From Nocardia tengchongensis (lineage in GTDB: Bacteria > Actinomycetota > Actinomycetes > Mycobacteriales > Mycobacteriaceae): 64,000 nucleotides of DNA. The notes beneath the pieces are model-generated. The model did not search any database. It was not told the origin of the DNA and worked only from the letters and a program-made list of their open reading frames with translations. The position numbers and the translations under genes are program-made. Positions 1 to 8,836 of this stretch are shown here, piece by piece; position 1 is the stretch's first letter; each line of letters begins with the position of its first letter. The DNA lies in the NCBI RefSeq assembly GCF_018362975.1, contig NZ_CP074371.1, forward strand, positions 5,270,001 through 5,334,000, in the 5' to 3' direction.

Positions 1-1
1 G

Positions 2-424
2 CGCCTGGCCCGCGACCGCACCGCCGGCGCCCTGCCCTACCTGACCGTGCCCGAGCACACCGCGCAACTGCGCGAGATCCTCGGCCCCGACGCGCTGGTC
101 GCCGTCGAACACAAAGTCGTTCTCGACACCGACGCCGATCGGGCGCGCGCCCGCGGCCGGGAGCGGGCCGGCTTCTATCTCGGCCTGACCAACTACGTGA
201 ACAATCTGCGCCGCTTCGGTTTCGACGACACCGACCTGACCGAGCCCGGCGGGGACCGCTACATCGACGCGGTCGTCGCGCACGGCAGCGCCGCGCAGAT
301 CATCGACCGCCTCGCCGAGCATCGACGCGCCGGCGCCGACCACGTCGCCCTGCAAGTCCTCGACGACGACGCCCTCGCCACCCTGCGCACCCTCGCCCCG
401 CTACTGAGCGAACACCTCAAATGA
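2..424 (+). CDS. LLM-class F420-dependent oxidoreductase, C-terminal part (partial)
   Basis: The frame is open from the window edge, so only the last 140 residues are present; an internal GTG at 47 is unlikely to be the start. The sequence matches the C-terminus of the luciferase-like F420-dependent oxidoreductases of the MSMEG_4141 type: an HKVVLDTD stretch followed by an arginine-rich helix, the YLGLTNYVNNLRRFGF block and the closing AGADHVALQVL strand-turn of the TIM barrel. Such enzymes use reduced cofactor F420 for hydride transfer. The substrate cannot be told. A strong hairpin follows directly after the stop. Confidence 0.8.
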   Translation, partial: RLARDRTAGALPYLTVPEHTAQLREILGPDALVAVEHKVVLDTDADRARARGRERAGFYLGLTNYVNNLRRFGFDDTDLTEPGGDRYIDAVVAHGSAAQIIDRLAEHRRAGADHVALQVLDDDALATLRTLAPLLSEHLK

Positions 425-425
425 G

Positions 426-465
426 GATTCCGGGCGGCAGGGGAGTTCCCCTGCCGCCCGGAATC
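426..465. terminator. Bidirectional hairpin terminator between convergent genes
   Basis: A perfect 18-bp stem (GATTCCGGGCGGCAGGGG with its complement) closes on a 4-base AGTT loop. It starts 1 base after the oxidoreductase stop and ends just before the stop of the convergent YdeI-like gene. There is no T-tract, as is usual for actinobacterial terminators. It can serve both strands. Confidence 0.75.
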
Positions 466-473
466 GACCGCTC

Positions 474-1022
474 TCAGTTGTGATCGAGGGCATCGACGGC
501 CTTCGCCACCCGCGAAGCCCGCGTTTTCGGTGTTTTCGTGCGCAGCACCTCCAGCACGATGGCGTACTGCCGCGTCCGGTCCAACGCCTCATAGGCCGCC
601 AACGCGCGCGGCCGATCCGCCAGTGCGGCAGCCAAATCCGGTGGCACCGTGAAGTTCGCCTGCGACGGATAGGCCGCCGCCCAACGCCCGTCCGCCCGCG
701 CCGCGGCCACCTGCGCCAGCCCCGGCCCCCGCATCCGCCCCGCCTCGGTCAACGCGGCCACCTTGTCCACGTTGACCTGCGACCAGAAACTGCCCGGCCG
801 CCTCGGCACATACTTCTGCAGATAGAACTCGGCATCGAGGGCGGTGCGCTGCCCGGAGATCCAGCCCCAGCACAACCCGACATCGACCGCCTCGTCCTCG
901 GTCAGCGACGCGATCCCCGAGCTCTTCTTCGCCATCCGAATCCACACCCCTTCGGGCCGCTCATGATTGACCGCGAGCCAGGCATCGAAGGCGTCCGCGT
1001 CGCGGAAGATCACCGAATCCAT
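474..1022 (-). CDS. YdeI/OmpD-associated family protein
   Basis: 182 residues from the ATG at 1022, which begins MDSVIFRDADAFDAWLAVNH; the frame runs further upstream, but the family starts here. The protein has the family signature: an N-terminal WIRMAKKSSG segment, the VGLCWGWISGQ motif, the YLQKYVPRRPGSFWSQVN block, and a C-terminal tail ending in basic helices (RTKTPKTRASRVAKAVDAL). The family is named after E. coli YdeI, linked to peptide-stress resistance, but the biochemical function is unknown. It is convergent with the F420 oxidoreductase and appears monocistronic. Confidence 0.75.
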   Translation of the reverse strand: MDSVIFRDADAFDAWLAVNHERPEGVWIRMAKKSSGIASLTEDEAVDVGLCWGWISGQRTALDAEFYLQKYVPRRPGSFWSQVNVDKVAALTEAGRMRGPGLAQVAAARADGRWAAAYPSQANFTVPPDLAAALADRPRALAAYEALDRTRQYAIVLEVLRTKTPKTRASRVAKAVDALDHN

Positions 1023-1164
1023 GACCGTCACTGTGACAGCAAGCACCGACATCGACGACACCATCAGCAGTGGTGTCAGGACAAATTTCTTGGTCACGCG
1101 TGGCCGTCACCGCCGGATCGGATGTCGTCGAAGACGATGTTCTCCCCCGATTCAGAAATGAGAG

Positions 1165-2655
1165 TTATCGGGTTGCGCGCCGCGACAGCAGCGCTTGCCC
1201 CACGACCAGCCCGCCCAGGACCAGCACTGCCACACCGACCGCCCGAAGTCCGGCATCGGCGCCGCACACGAACGCCGCGACAACGTCATCGGCCCGCCCG
1301 GGTGCGGCCGCCAACGCTTGGGCGACGGTGTGCGCGCCACCGGCGCGCAGGTCCTCAGGTAGGGCGGAAGCGAAGCGGGCGGTTGCGACGGTGCCGATCA
1401 CCGCGACACCCAGTGCGCTGCCGAACTCGCGTGTGGTGGCCTGCAATCCGGCGCCCACCCCGGCCAGCGCCTGTGGCAGTGACCCGGTGATCGCCCCCGA
1501 CAGCGTCGGAAGGGCCAGCGTCACACCGACACCGGTGACCAGTAGCCACCCCGCATACACCGCATAGGGGGTGTGCGATCCGCAGGTCGACAGGCCCAGC
1601 AGTCCACCGCCCACGAAACCGAACGCCACCGCGATCGTCGCGTCCAAACCGATCCGCCCGACCAGCCGCCCCACCTGCCGCGCACCGACGATCACCGGCA
1701 CGGTCAACGGAATCACGCCCAGCCCGGTGCGCAACACCCCGAATCCCTTGACGTACTGCAGAAACGACGCATTCACGTAGAACAGCGCGAACATCCCGAA
1801 GAACACCGTCGTCATCCCCAGACACGCACTACGCAAACCGGGCGAGGTGAACAGTCGCGGATCCAGCAGCGGATGCTCGACCCGTAACTCCACCACCGTC
1901 CACGCCACGAAAAGCGCAGCGGCACACACGAACCCGGCGACAACCAGGGCACTGCCCCAACCCGCCACCGGACCCTCGACGATGCCGACCAGCAGCGCCA
2001 CCGACGCCGCCACCAACAGCAGCGTCCCGATCGGATCCAAGCGGCGATCATGGCGCGCCGACACCGGCGCGACCCACCCCACCAGCGCGGCCAGGCCTAA
2101 TGCCATCGGCGCCCCGGCCACGAACAGCCACCGCCACGAGCCGCCCGAGAGCACCGCCCCGCCACCGACATTGCCCAGCACGCCACCGATCCCGGTCATC
2201 GACGCCCACGTCGCGATCGTCGCGGCCTTGCGCTGGGCGGGCACCGCGTGCAACAGCACCGCCAGTGTGTTCGGCAGCACCGCCGCGGCGCCCGCGCCGG
2301 TGATCGCGCGGCCCGCCAGCAGCACAGCCACATTCGGGGCCGCCGCCGACGCCAGCGCGCCCACCGCGAACACCACCAGCCCGCCCAGCAGCACGCCCTT
2401 GCGGCCGAAACGGTCGCCGGCCGCGCCGCCGGGGATCACCAGGCAGGCGAACACGATCACATAGGAGTCCACGATCCACACCAGCGCCGACGCCGACGGA
2501 CGTAGGGGACTGGCGGCCAGCATCGGGACGGCCAGGTTGATTGCGGCGACCATCCCGACCACGAGCACCACACAGGCACACATCACCGCCATCAGCCCGC
2601 GCCCCATCGGGCTCGGCTCGACCGCGGTATCGCGGTTCACGAGGTTCATTTGCAT
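1165..2655 (-). CDS. MFS drug exporter (DHA2-like)
   Basis: About 496 residues from ATG 2655 (a second ATG lies at 2649). It is an integral membrane protein with many hydrophobic helices. The loop 2-3 motif GDRFGRKGVLLGG is the MFS motif A, and GRAITGAGAAAVLPNTLAVLL resembles the helix-4/5 region of DHA2 proton-coupled drug exporters. It is divergent from a LysR gene across 75 bases holding a palindrome, so it is probably the regulated target. The substrate is unknown; export of a toxic compound is inferred from family. Confidence 0.8.
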   Translation of the reverse strand: MQMNLVNRDTAVEPSPMGRGLMAVMCACVVLVVGMVAAINLAVPMLAASPLRPSASALVWIVDSYVIVFACLVIPGGAAGDRFGRKGVLLGGLVVFAVGALASAAAPNVAVLLAGRAITGAGAAAVLPNTLAVLLHAVPAQRKAATIATWASMTGIGGVLGNVGGGAVLSGGSWRWLFVAGAPMALGLAALVGWVAPVSARHDRRLDPIGTLLLVAASVALLVGIVEGPVAGWGSALVVAGFVCAAALFVAWTVVELRVEHPLLDPRLFTSPGLRSACLGMTTVFFGMFALFYVNASFLQYVKGFGVLRTGLGVIPLTVPVIVGARQVGRLVGRIGLDATIAVAFGFVGGGLLGLSTCGSHTPYAVYAGWLLVTGVGVTLALPTLSGAITGSLPQALAGVGAGLQATTREFGSALGVAVIGTVATARFASALPEDLRAGGAHTVAQALAAAPGRADDVVAAFVCGADAGLRAVGVAVLVLGGLVVGQALLSRRATR

Positions 2656-2712
2656 GCACTGCACGCTATTGACCAGGTATATGTCTATGCGACGCAACTT
2701 CGGCAACCCTGG

Positions 2713-2729
2713 ATTGCATAGGATGCAAT
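2713..2729. promoter_or_regulatory. Palindromic LysR-type operator
   Basis: ATTGCAT-AGG-ATGCAAT is a perfect 7+3+7 inverted repeat with the T-N11-A pattern of LysR boxes. It ends 1 base before the LysR ATG and so overlaps its weak ribosome site (AGGA), suggesting autorepression. A related TGCAT/TGCA-rich stretch lies near the MFS start at about 2651-2664. Confidence 0.6.
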
Positions 2730-2730
2730 A

Positions 2731-3640
2731 ATGACCGAGCAGCTCGACCTGAACCTGCTGCGCGTGTTCGACGCGCTGCTGCAGGACGCCAGTGTCACCG
2801 CCGCGGCCGAACGTCTGCATCTGTCGATCCCGGCGACCAGCCGTGCGCTGGGCCGGCTGCGGCGCGCCATGGGTGACCCGATCCTGGTGCGCGCCGGGCG
2901 CGCGATGGCGCCCACTCCGTTCGCGCTGCGCACCGCGCCCCGAGTGCGGTCCCTGCTCGAGGAAGCCTCGGCGCTGATCAGCGCCGACCGCGCGATCGAC
3001 ATCGCCTCTCTGAAACGCACTTTCGCGATCCGCATCAACGACGGTGTCGCCGCGACCCTGGCCACCGCCGCCGTCGAAGCGACCGCCGCCCACGCTCCCG
3101 GAGTGGTCCTGCGCTTCGTCCCCGAAGGCAACGAAAGCCTCGAAGCCTTGCGCGACGGCTCGGTCGATCTCGACATCGGCGCCGACACCCCCATCGCCCC
3201 CGACATCCGCTCGGCCGTGCTCTACCGTGAACGCCTCGTCGGCATCGTGCGCGCCGACCACCCCCTGGGCCGGCACCGCCGCCCCACCCTCGCGCAACTG
3301 TGCCGCCACCCGCACGTGTCGGCCTCACGACGCGGGCGCGCCCACGGCCCCCCTCGACGAGGCGCTCGCCGCCGCGGGCCTGCACCGCCACGTCGCCGCC
3401 GTCGTCCCCACCTCCGCCCTTGCCGCGCTACTGGTTTCAGCGACCCCTAACGTCGGGCTGGTCCCGCAACGGCTGGCCGAACAGTACGCAGACACCTTGG
3501 GCCTGCGCTGGTTTCCCATCCCCGCACCGCTGCCCGAGGTCGACATCCGCCTGCTCTGGCACGCCCGCCTCGACGCCGACCCCGCCCAACGCTGGCTGCG
3601 CGACACCCTGCGCACCACGCTGGGAACGGCAGAGACGTAG
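2731..3640 (+). pseudogene. LysR-family transcriptional regulator, frameshifted
   Basis: The N-terminus is a canonical LysR winged helix (LNLLRVFDALLQDASVTAAAERLHLS, then SRALGRLRRAMGDPILVRAGR), followed by the substrate-binding domain. The frame breaks in a run of six C at 3348-3353. Removing one C gives GPLDEALAAAGLHRHV and restores the domain to a stop at 3640, about 302 residues in all. As given, translation stops at 3450 after a non-homologous arginine/proline-rich tail. It is either a sequencing indel or recent inactivation. It is divergent from the MFS exporter, its likely target. Confidence 0.75.
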
Positions 3641-3648
3641 CGTTCCCA
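3621..3648 (+). terminator. Short hairpin at the end of the LysR gene
   Basis: TGGGAACG (3621-3628) pairs with CGTTCCCA (3641-3648) across a 12-base loop that includes the stop codon. It is a weak terminator candidate. Confidence 0.35.
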
Positions 3649-3739
3649 ACGCGAGCGTGCCGAAACCTCGAGCCCCACCCCCGAACATTGTCCCAGACAC
3701 ATCTTGTGGGGGTTGTGGTGCCGCCGCTACCGTGGATCG

Positions 3740-4978
3740 ATGACGACCTCGCGCTCCGCCGCCGCTGCCGGACTGCCCACCGGGGTGCACGGCACCGCCG
3801 ACCCCCGATTCGATTCCGCTGTCAAGACATTCGCCCGGGTTCTGGCGGGCCGCCGCGGCAACGGCGGCGCCCTGGCGGTCTACGAGCACGGGCAACCGGT
3901 CGTCGATGTCCACGCCGGGTCCGCCGACGCGCACGGCACCGCCTGGACCGCCGACACCGGCGCCATGGTGTACTCCGCGTCCAAAGGTGTCTCGGCCACC
4001 GTGCTCGCGCGCCTGGCCGACCGCGGCCTGCTCGACTACAACGCCCCCGTCGCCGAATACTGGCCCGAATTCGCCGCGCACGGCAAAGGTTCCATCACCG
4101 TCACCGAACTGCTCAGCCACCGCGCGGGCCTGTCCGCGCTACCGGCCACCACCCCCGGCGAGGTCCTCGACCACGAACTGATGGAAGCGCGCCTGGCCGC
4201 CGCGAAACCCGATCACCTGCTGGGCAAACCGATCTACCACGCGCTCACCATCGGCTGGCTGATGAACGGTCTCGCCCGCGCCATCACCGGCCACGACATG
4301 ACCCGCCTCTACCGCAGCGAGGTCGCCGAACCCCTCGGCGTCGACGGCATCCACCTGGGCCGCCCACCCGCCGGGGCCCGCACCCGGCCCGCCGACCTGG
4401 TCGGCTCCCTGAAAACCCTTGCCGAACGCACCATTCCGGGCCCGGTCGCCACCGCGGTGCCGCAACTGCCGCGACTGCTGCGCTCCCCGATCTCCTCGAT
4501 CTATGTGCCGGGCCTGGAATCGATCTTCCGCGGCGACCGCCCCGCCATCCTCGACACCGCCCTGCCCGCCGGCAACGCGGTGTGCACCGCGCCTGCCCTG
4601 GCCAAGATGTACAGCGCCCTGGCCTGCGACGGCTACGTCGACGGCCGCCCCTACCTGTCGGCGGAGACCGTGCGCGGGCTGCAACGCATCCGCACCTACC
4701 AGCTCGACCGCGCCCTGGTGATCCCGTTCTGGCACGTCGGCTACCACAGCTTCCCGTCCCCGCACGCACCGCGCGGTTACGGGCACATGGGCCTGTTCGG
4801 GTCGATGGGCTGGGCCGACCCCGACTCCGGCATCGCCGTCGGATTCGTCCACAACCGCATGTCGCTGGGCTGGAGCGCGGTCGACCAGACCCTGTTCGTT
4901 GGCCTGCTGCACCTGATCATGCGTGGTGCTCGCCAACCCGCGGCCTTCACCGACCAGCGCACCGCCGGAGCTGCCTGA
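3740..4978 (+). CDS. Serine hydrolase of the beta-lactamase (class C/EstB) family
   Basis: 412 residues from ATG 3740; a GTG 36 bases upstream adds a basic non-homologous leader and was not chosen. The catalytic SxxK motif is S79-A-S-K82 in VYSASKGV, followed by the LLSHRAGL segment common in EstB-type esterases. The C-terminal GHMGLFGSMGWADPDSGIAVGFVHNR block carries the third active-site strand (written here in two parts: GHMGLFGSMG and ADPDSGIAVGFVHNR). There is no signal peptide, so it is probably cytoplasmic. The family includes esterases, DD-peptidase relatives and amidases; the substrate is not evident. A second, broken member of the family lies at 39.7 kb. Confidence 0.85.
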   Translation: MTTSRSAAAAGLPTGVHGTADPRFDSAVKTFARVLAGRRGNGGALAVYEHGQPVVDVHAGSADAHGTAWTADTGAMVYSASKGVSATVLARLADRGLLDYNAPVAEYWPEFAAHGKGSITVTELLSHRAGLSALPATTPGEVLDHELMEARLAAAKPDHLLGKPIYHALTIGWLMNGLARAITGHDMTRLYRSEVAEPLGVDGIHLGRPPAGARTRPADLVGSLKTLAERTIPGPVATAVPQLPRLLRSPISSIYVPGLESIFRGDRPAILDTALPAGNAVCTAPALAKMYSALACDGYVDGRPYLSAETVRGLQRIRTYQLDRALVIPFWHVGYHSFPSPHAPRGYGHMGLFGSMGWADPDSGIAVGFVHNRMSLGWSAVDQTLFVGLLHLIMRGARQPAAFTDQRTAGAA

Positions 4979-5073
4979 CCCACGCAAACAGCGGCCGTCG
5001 GTGTCGGAAACCGCGCGGCCGCCACGCGATTCGATCTTGTCCCCAACCTGAAACGGGTTCTAGATTGGGGGGC

Positions 5074-6171
5074 ATGTGGGGAGAATCCGAGAACAAACTT
5101 GCCATCCGCAACGTCCGAGTCTTCGACGGCCGGGAGATCGGTGATCCGACGACCGTCGTGATCGACGGCGACCGGATCGGCAGCGACTCCGAGGGCGCGC
5201 AGATCCTCGACGCCCAGGGTGGCATCCTCATCCCCGGCCTCATCGACGCCCACGTGCACCTGGACAGCCCCGAGGCGCTCGATCACTATGCCGCCCACGG
5301 CGTCACGACCGCCCTGGACATGGGATCGGTCGACACCGCGCTGATCGCGGAGCTGCGCGCCCGCACCGCCACCACCACCGTGCGCAGCGCCGGAGCCCCC
5401 ATCATCGGCTCGGCGGGCGTGCACGCCCAGGTCCCCGGCATCGCCGCGGTCGGCATCATCGCCGGCCCCGACCAAGCTGAAACCATGGTGGCCCAGCGTG
5501 TCTCGGCCGGCAGTGACTACATCAAGGTGATCCTGGAAGCCCCCGGCGAAGGCGGCCCCGACGCCGACACCGCCAAAGCCGTCGTCACCGCCGCCCACGC
5601 CCACAACCTGCGCGTCATCGCCCACGCCTCCACCCCCGGCGCCTACGCCATGGCCATCGACGCCGGCGCCGACATCCTCACCCACGTCCCCATCGGCCTG
5701 CCCATCCCCGCCGCCGACATCGAACGACTGGCCACCGGCGCACACCAGGTCGTCCCCACCCTGACCATGATGGAAGGCGTCGCCGAGATCTACGGCGTCA
5801 GCGCCCATTTCGCGGCCACCCTGGCCACCGTCGCCGCCCTGCACGCCGCCGGGATCCCCATCATGGCCGGCACCGACGCCAACGACATGCCCGGCATCCC
5901 GTTCCACCCCGTCCACGGCGCCAGCCTGCACCACGAACTCGAACTGCTCGTCCAAGCGGGCCTCACCTCGGCCGAAGCCCTCAACGCGGCCACCGCGGTC
6001 CCCGCTCGCCACTTCGGCCTCACCGACCGCGGCACCATCACCCCCGGCCTGCGCGCCGACCTCGTCCTGCTCGACGCCGACCCCCTCGCCGACATCACCG
6101 CCACCCGCGCCATCCGCAAGATCTGGTGCGGGGGCACCGAACATGCTCCCGCACAACCGATCACGGACTGA
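5074..6171 (+). CDS. Amidohydrolase-superfamily metal-dependent hydrolase
   Basis: 365 residues from ATG 5074. It shows the metal-binding pattern of the superfamily in order: DAHVHL at the end of strand 1, a lysine in SDYIKVILE (the usual carboxylated bridging lysine position), the histidines of RVIAHAS and LTHVP, and the aspartate of MAGTDAND. The C-terminal small domain (ITPGLRADLVLLDADPL) is typical of imidazolonepropionase or prolidase-like members. The substrate is unknown. It lies downstream of the serine hydrolase on the same strand, with a 95-base gap. Confidence 0.85.
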   Translation: MWGESENKLAIRNVRVFDGREIGDPTTVVIDGDRIGSDSEGAQILDAQGGILIPGLIDAHVHLDSPEALDHYAAHGVTTALDMGSVDTALIAELRARTATTTVRSAGAPIIGSAGVHAQVPGIAAVGIIAGPDQAETMVAQRVSAGSDYIKVILEAPGEGGPDADTAKAVVTAAHAHNLRVIAHASTPGAYAMAIDAGADILTHVPIGLPIPAADIERLATGAHQVVPTLTMMEGVAEIYGVSAHFAATLATVAALHAAGIPIMAGTDANDMPGIPFHPVHGASLHHELELLVQAGLTSAEALNAATAVPARHFGLTDRGTITPGLRADLVLLDADPLADITATRAIRKIWCGGTEHAPAQPITD

Positions 6172-6183
6172 GGTGCACCGAAC

Positions 6184-7248
6184 CTAGTCGCCGCCGTCCT
6201 TGCGGGCCTTGCTCGGCTGCACACGCGGCGGCTCGTTGGGCATCTTCGGATAGACCGGAGGCCAGGGGGCGTCCATCAAGCCCGCGGCCATGTCCTTGTC
6301 CGACATCTCCAGCAGGGGAGTCAAGGACTGCGGGGTGCGGTCGGCCCACGGATCGCCCAACTCGGCGACGCGGGCCGGGACCGTGGCGATCGTCAGGTCG
6401 TCGGGGACGATCGTGGCCAGCTCGTCCCAGGAGATCGGGGTGGAGACCTGCGCGCCGACCTTCGGGCGCGCACACCAGGCACCGAAAACCGTTTTGTGGG
6501 GGGCGTTCTGGTTGAAGTCGACGAATACCCGCGACCCGCGTTCCTCTTTCCACCAGGCTGCGGTGATGTCGTCGGGGTGGCGGCGTTCGAGCTCACGGGC
6601 CAGAGCCACCGCCGCGGCGCGCACCTGATAGCCGTCCCACTGCGGCTCGAGCATCGCGTACAGGTGCAGGCCCCGCGAGCCCGAGGTCTTCACGCGCACA
6701 TCGATACCCAGCTCCGTGCACAACTCGCGCGTGGCGAACGCCGCGGCGCGCAGATCGTCGAAACCGATACCGGGGGAGGGATCGAGGTCGATGCGCAGTT
6801 CATCGGTCACCCCGGTCGGCGGCAGCACAGTACCGGCGGCGTCGAGAACCGGCGGGAACGTGGACGCGGCTTCGGCGCCGGCGTGGGTGGGCCACACGTG
6901 AAAACCCAAGCAGCCCAAATTGACCGCCCACACGATATGCGCCATGTCCACCGCCACCAACGCGTCGCTGGTGGTGCCGTTGGGTGTCGAGACGACGGTA
7001 GTCTGCAGCCAGTCCGGCGCCGAGGACGGCACCCGCTTCTGGAACCACGACTTGCCCGACGCCCCATCGGGATAGCGCTCCAGCAGCACCGGCCGCCCCC
7101 CGATGGTGCGCATGATCGGATCGGCAACGGCCAGATAGTAATTCACCAGATCCAGCTTGGTGTCACCGCGTTTGGAGAAATACACCTTGCCCGGATTCGA
7201 CACCGACAGCATGCGCCCGGCCACCTCCACCTGCACCGAATCACTCAC
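6184..7248 (-). CDS. LigC-associated primase-polymerase (Prim-PolC / LigD-type polymerase domain)
   Basis: 354 residues, a stand-alone archaeo-eukaryotic primase-fold polymerase of the LigD PolDom family. The catalytic acidic pair D154-x-D156 is in RIDLDPSPG, the nucleotide-binding SGSRGLHLY loop follows, and the VFVDFNQNAPHKT block carries the third acid. These enzymes fill short gaps with ribonucleotides during excision repair or end joining. It overlaps the upstream ligase stop by 4 bases (ATGA), matching the mycobacterial Rv3730c/Rv3731 pair. The partnership with the ligase is inferred from synteny; the domain identity is clear. Confidence 0.85.
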   Translation of the reverse strand: MSDSVQVEVAGRMLSVSNPGKVYFSKRGDTKLDLVNYYLAVADPIMRTIGGRPVLLERYPDGASGKSWFQKRVPSSAPDWLQTTVVSTPNGTTSDALVAVDMAHIVWAVNLGCLGFHVWPTHAGAEAASTFPPVLDAAGTVLPPTGVTDELRIDLDPSPGIGFDDLRAAAFATRELCTELGIDVRVKTSGSRGLHLYAMLEPQWDGYQVRAAAVALARELERRHPDDITAAWWKEERGSRVFVDFNQNAPHKTVFGAWCARPKVGAQVSTPISWDELATIVPDDLTIATVPARVAELGDPWADRTPQSLTPLLEMSDKDMAAGLMDAPWPPVYPKMPNEPPRVQPSKARKDGGD

Positions 7249-8346
7249 CGCGCGGTCCCTTTCGACTGTCTGGCCTCGGCGAAGATATCGGCCAGCTCCG
7301 CGGGCGCGACCTCGTCGAGCTGAGCGTAGGTACAGGATTCGGGCGTGCGGTCGCTGCGGAAACGCACCAGCCGCCCGCCGTGCCGGAACCGCCCCGCCAT
7401 CACATGCTCATAGCGCACCTCGGCCACCAGCTCCGGGCGCAACGCCTCCCACGACAGATCCTTGCCGCCGGTCCAGCGGCTCACCCCGCCGGGCATCTTC
7501 CCATCGGCCTTGGCCTGGGCGGCCGCATCGGCCCAGGAACGCCACGGATGATTCTCGAGCGCGTTCTCCCGCAACGGCGCCAGCTCCTCGACCAGCTCCT
7601 TGCGCCGCGCCGCGGTGAACGAGGACGCCACCCCCACATGATGCAGATTGCCCTCGTCGTCGAACAGACCCAGCAGCAGCGACCCCACCCCGGCGCCGTC
7701 CTTGTGCCAGCGGAATCCGGCCACCACACAGTCGGCGGTCCGCTCATGTTTGATCTTGAGCATCACCCGCTTGTCCTGCAGATACGCCAGATCCGACGCC
7801 TTGGCCATCACCCCGTCGAACCCGGCGCCCTCGAACCGGGTGAACCAGTCCTGCGCCACCTCCGGGTCGGCGGTGATCGGCGTCAGATGCGTGCCCGCCT
7901 GCGAGCCGTCGAGCACCGATTCCAGCAGCGCGCGCCGCTCGGCGAAAGGCCGCCCGGTCAGATCCTCGTCGCCGAGCGCCAGCAGATCGAAGCCCACGAA
8001 ACTGGCCGGAGTCTCCACCGCCAGCTTGTTACACCCGCGACGCGGCCGGATGCAACCGCTGCTGCAAGGTGTCGAAATCCAGGCCGTTCTCGGTGACGAC
8101 CACGATCTCCCCGTCCACCACACAGCGCGGCGGCAACGCTGTGCCCAGTAGTTCCACCAGTTCGGGGAAATACCGGGTCAGCGGTCGATCATTGCGGGAA
8201 CCCAGTTCGATCTCGGGTCCATCGCGGAAGACGATGCAGCGGAAGCCGTCCCATTTCGGTTCGAAGACCAGCCCCGGATCCCGGGGCAAGTCCGAGACCG
8301 ATTTGGCCAGCATCGGTTTCACCGGTGGCATGACGGGCAACAGCAC
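7245..8346 (-). pseudogene. ligC: ATP-dependent DNA ligase LigC-like, frameshifted
   Basis: ATP-dependent ligase whose adenylated lysine is K31 in the KxDG motif of FEPKWDGFR. Further nucleotidyltransferase motifs follow (CVVDGEIVV, FDGVMAKASD, MLKIKHERTADCVVAGFR) and then the OB-fold. One extra base at about 8031 turns the expected ..SRVNKLAVETP.. into SRV-stop, splitting the gene at residue 105. Downstream reading resumes in the other frame to 7245, giving about 366 residues once corrected. The family seals nicks in repair, in Mycobacterium together with Prim-PolC. An indel error or true loss cannot be told apart here; the start was taken at the first ATG. Confidence 0.8.
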
Positions 8347-8397
8347 ACGGCCTCCTCGGTTCGCGACGGATCCGAGACCGATCGTAATGCGAACCGG

Positions 8398-8793
8398 TCA
8401 GTTTTCGAGCCACCCGTGCGCATCGGCGAACGCGGTGAGCCGGTCACGAATGGTGATGATCTCCGCCGCGGTCAACTGCGGGGAGGCATCGAGCAGCAGT
8501 TCGGTGATCAACCGGCGATGCTCTGCCGCGCTCATCTGCCCCGACCCGCGATGCTCCTTACCCTTGTGCCGCACCGGCGCCGCCGTCTGACCCGGCACCA
8601 GCGCCAGATTGATCGCCTTGGGACCCCGATCACCCTCGGTCACATCGAATTCGAAAACCCGCCCCTGCCGCAGCTCGTCCTCATCCAGCCCGATGTCGTT
8701 GACATGCACGAACACATCCGGCCCGCCATCTTCCGGGCGAATGAACCCGAAACCCCTGGAACTGTCGAACGACACCAATTTCCCGATGGACAC
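8398..8793 (-). CDS. Cold-shock domain protein
   Basis: 131 residues from GTG 8793, with GAGGAG 11 bases upstream. The N-terminal 65 residues form a cold-shock domain with the RNP1-like SSRGFGFIRP motif and the RNP2-like VFVHVNDI motif, which bind single-stranded nucleic acid. A C-terminal extension of about 60 residues (LTAAEIITIRDRL helix) is absent from short CspA proteins and is unassigned. It acts as a cytoplasmic RNA chaperone by family. An ATG 63 bases upstream is in frame but encodes a basic leader unlike the family. Confidence 0.85.
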   Translation of the reverse strand: MSIGKLVSFDSSRGFGFIRPEDGGPDVFVHVNDIGLDEDELRQGRVFEFDVTEGDRGPKAINLALVPGQTAAPVRHKGKEHRGSGQMSAAEHRRLITELLLDASPQLTAAEIITIRDRLTAFADAHGWLEN

Positions 8794-8836
8794 CTGAACA
8801 CCCGCTCCTCGTCGCCGCGTCCCTCTCGCGGTCACT

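Noticed and set aside
3688..5073. Extension of the amidohydrolase frame upstream through the serine hydrolase gene
   Set aside because: The sequence before ATG 5074 is Arg/Pro-rich antisense-frame noise overlapping a well-supported gene.
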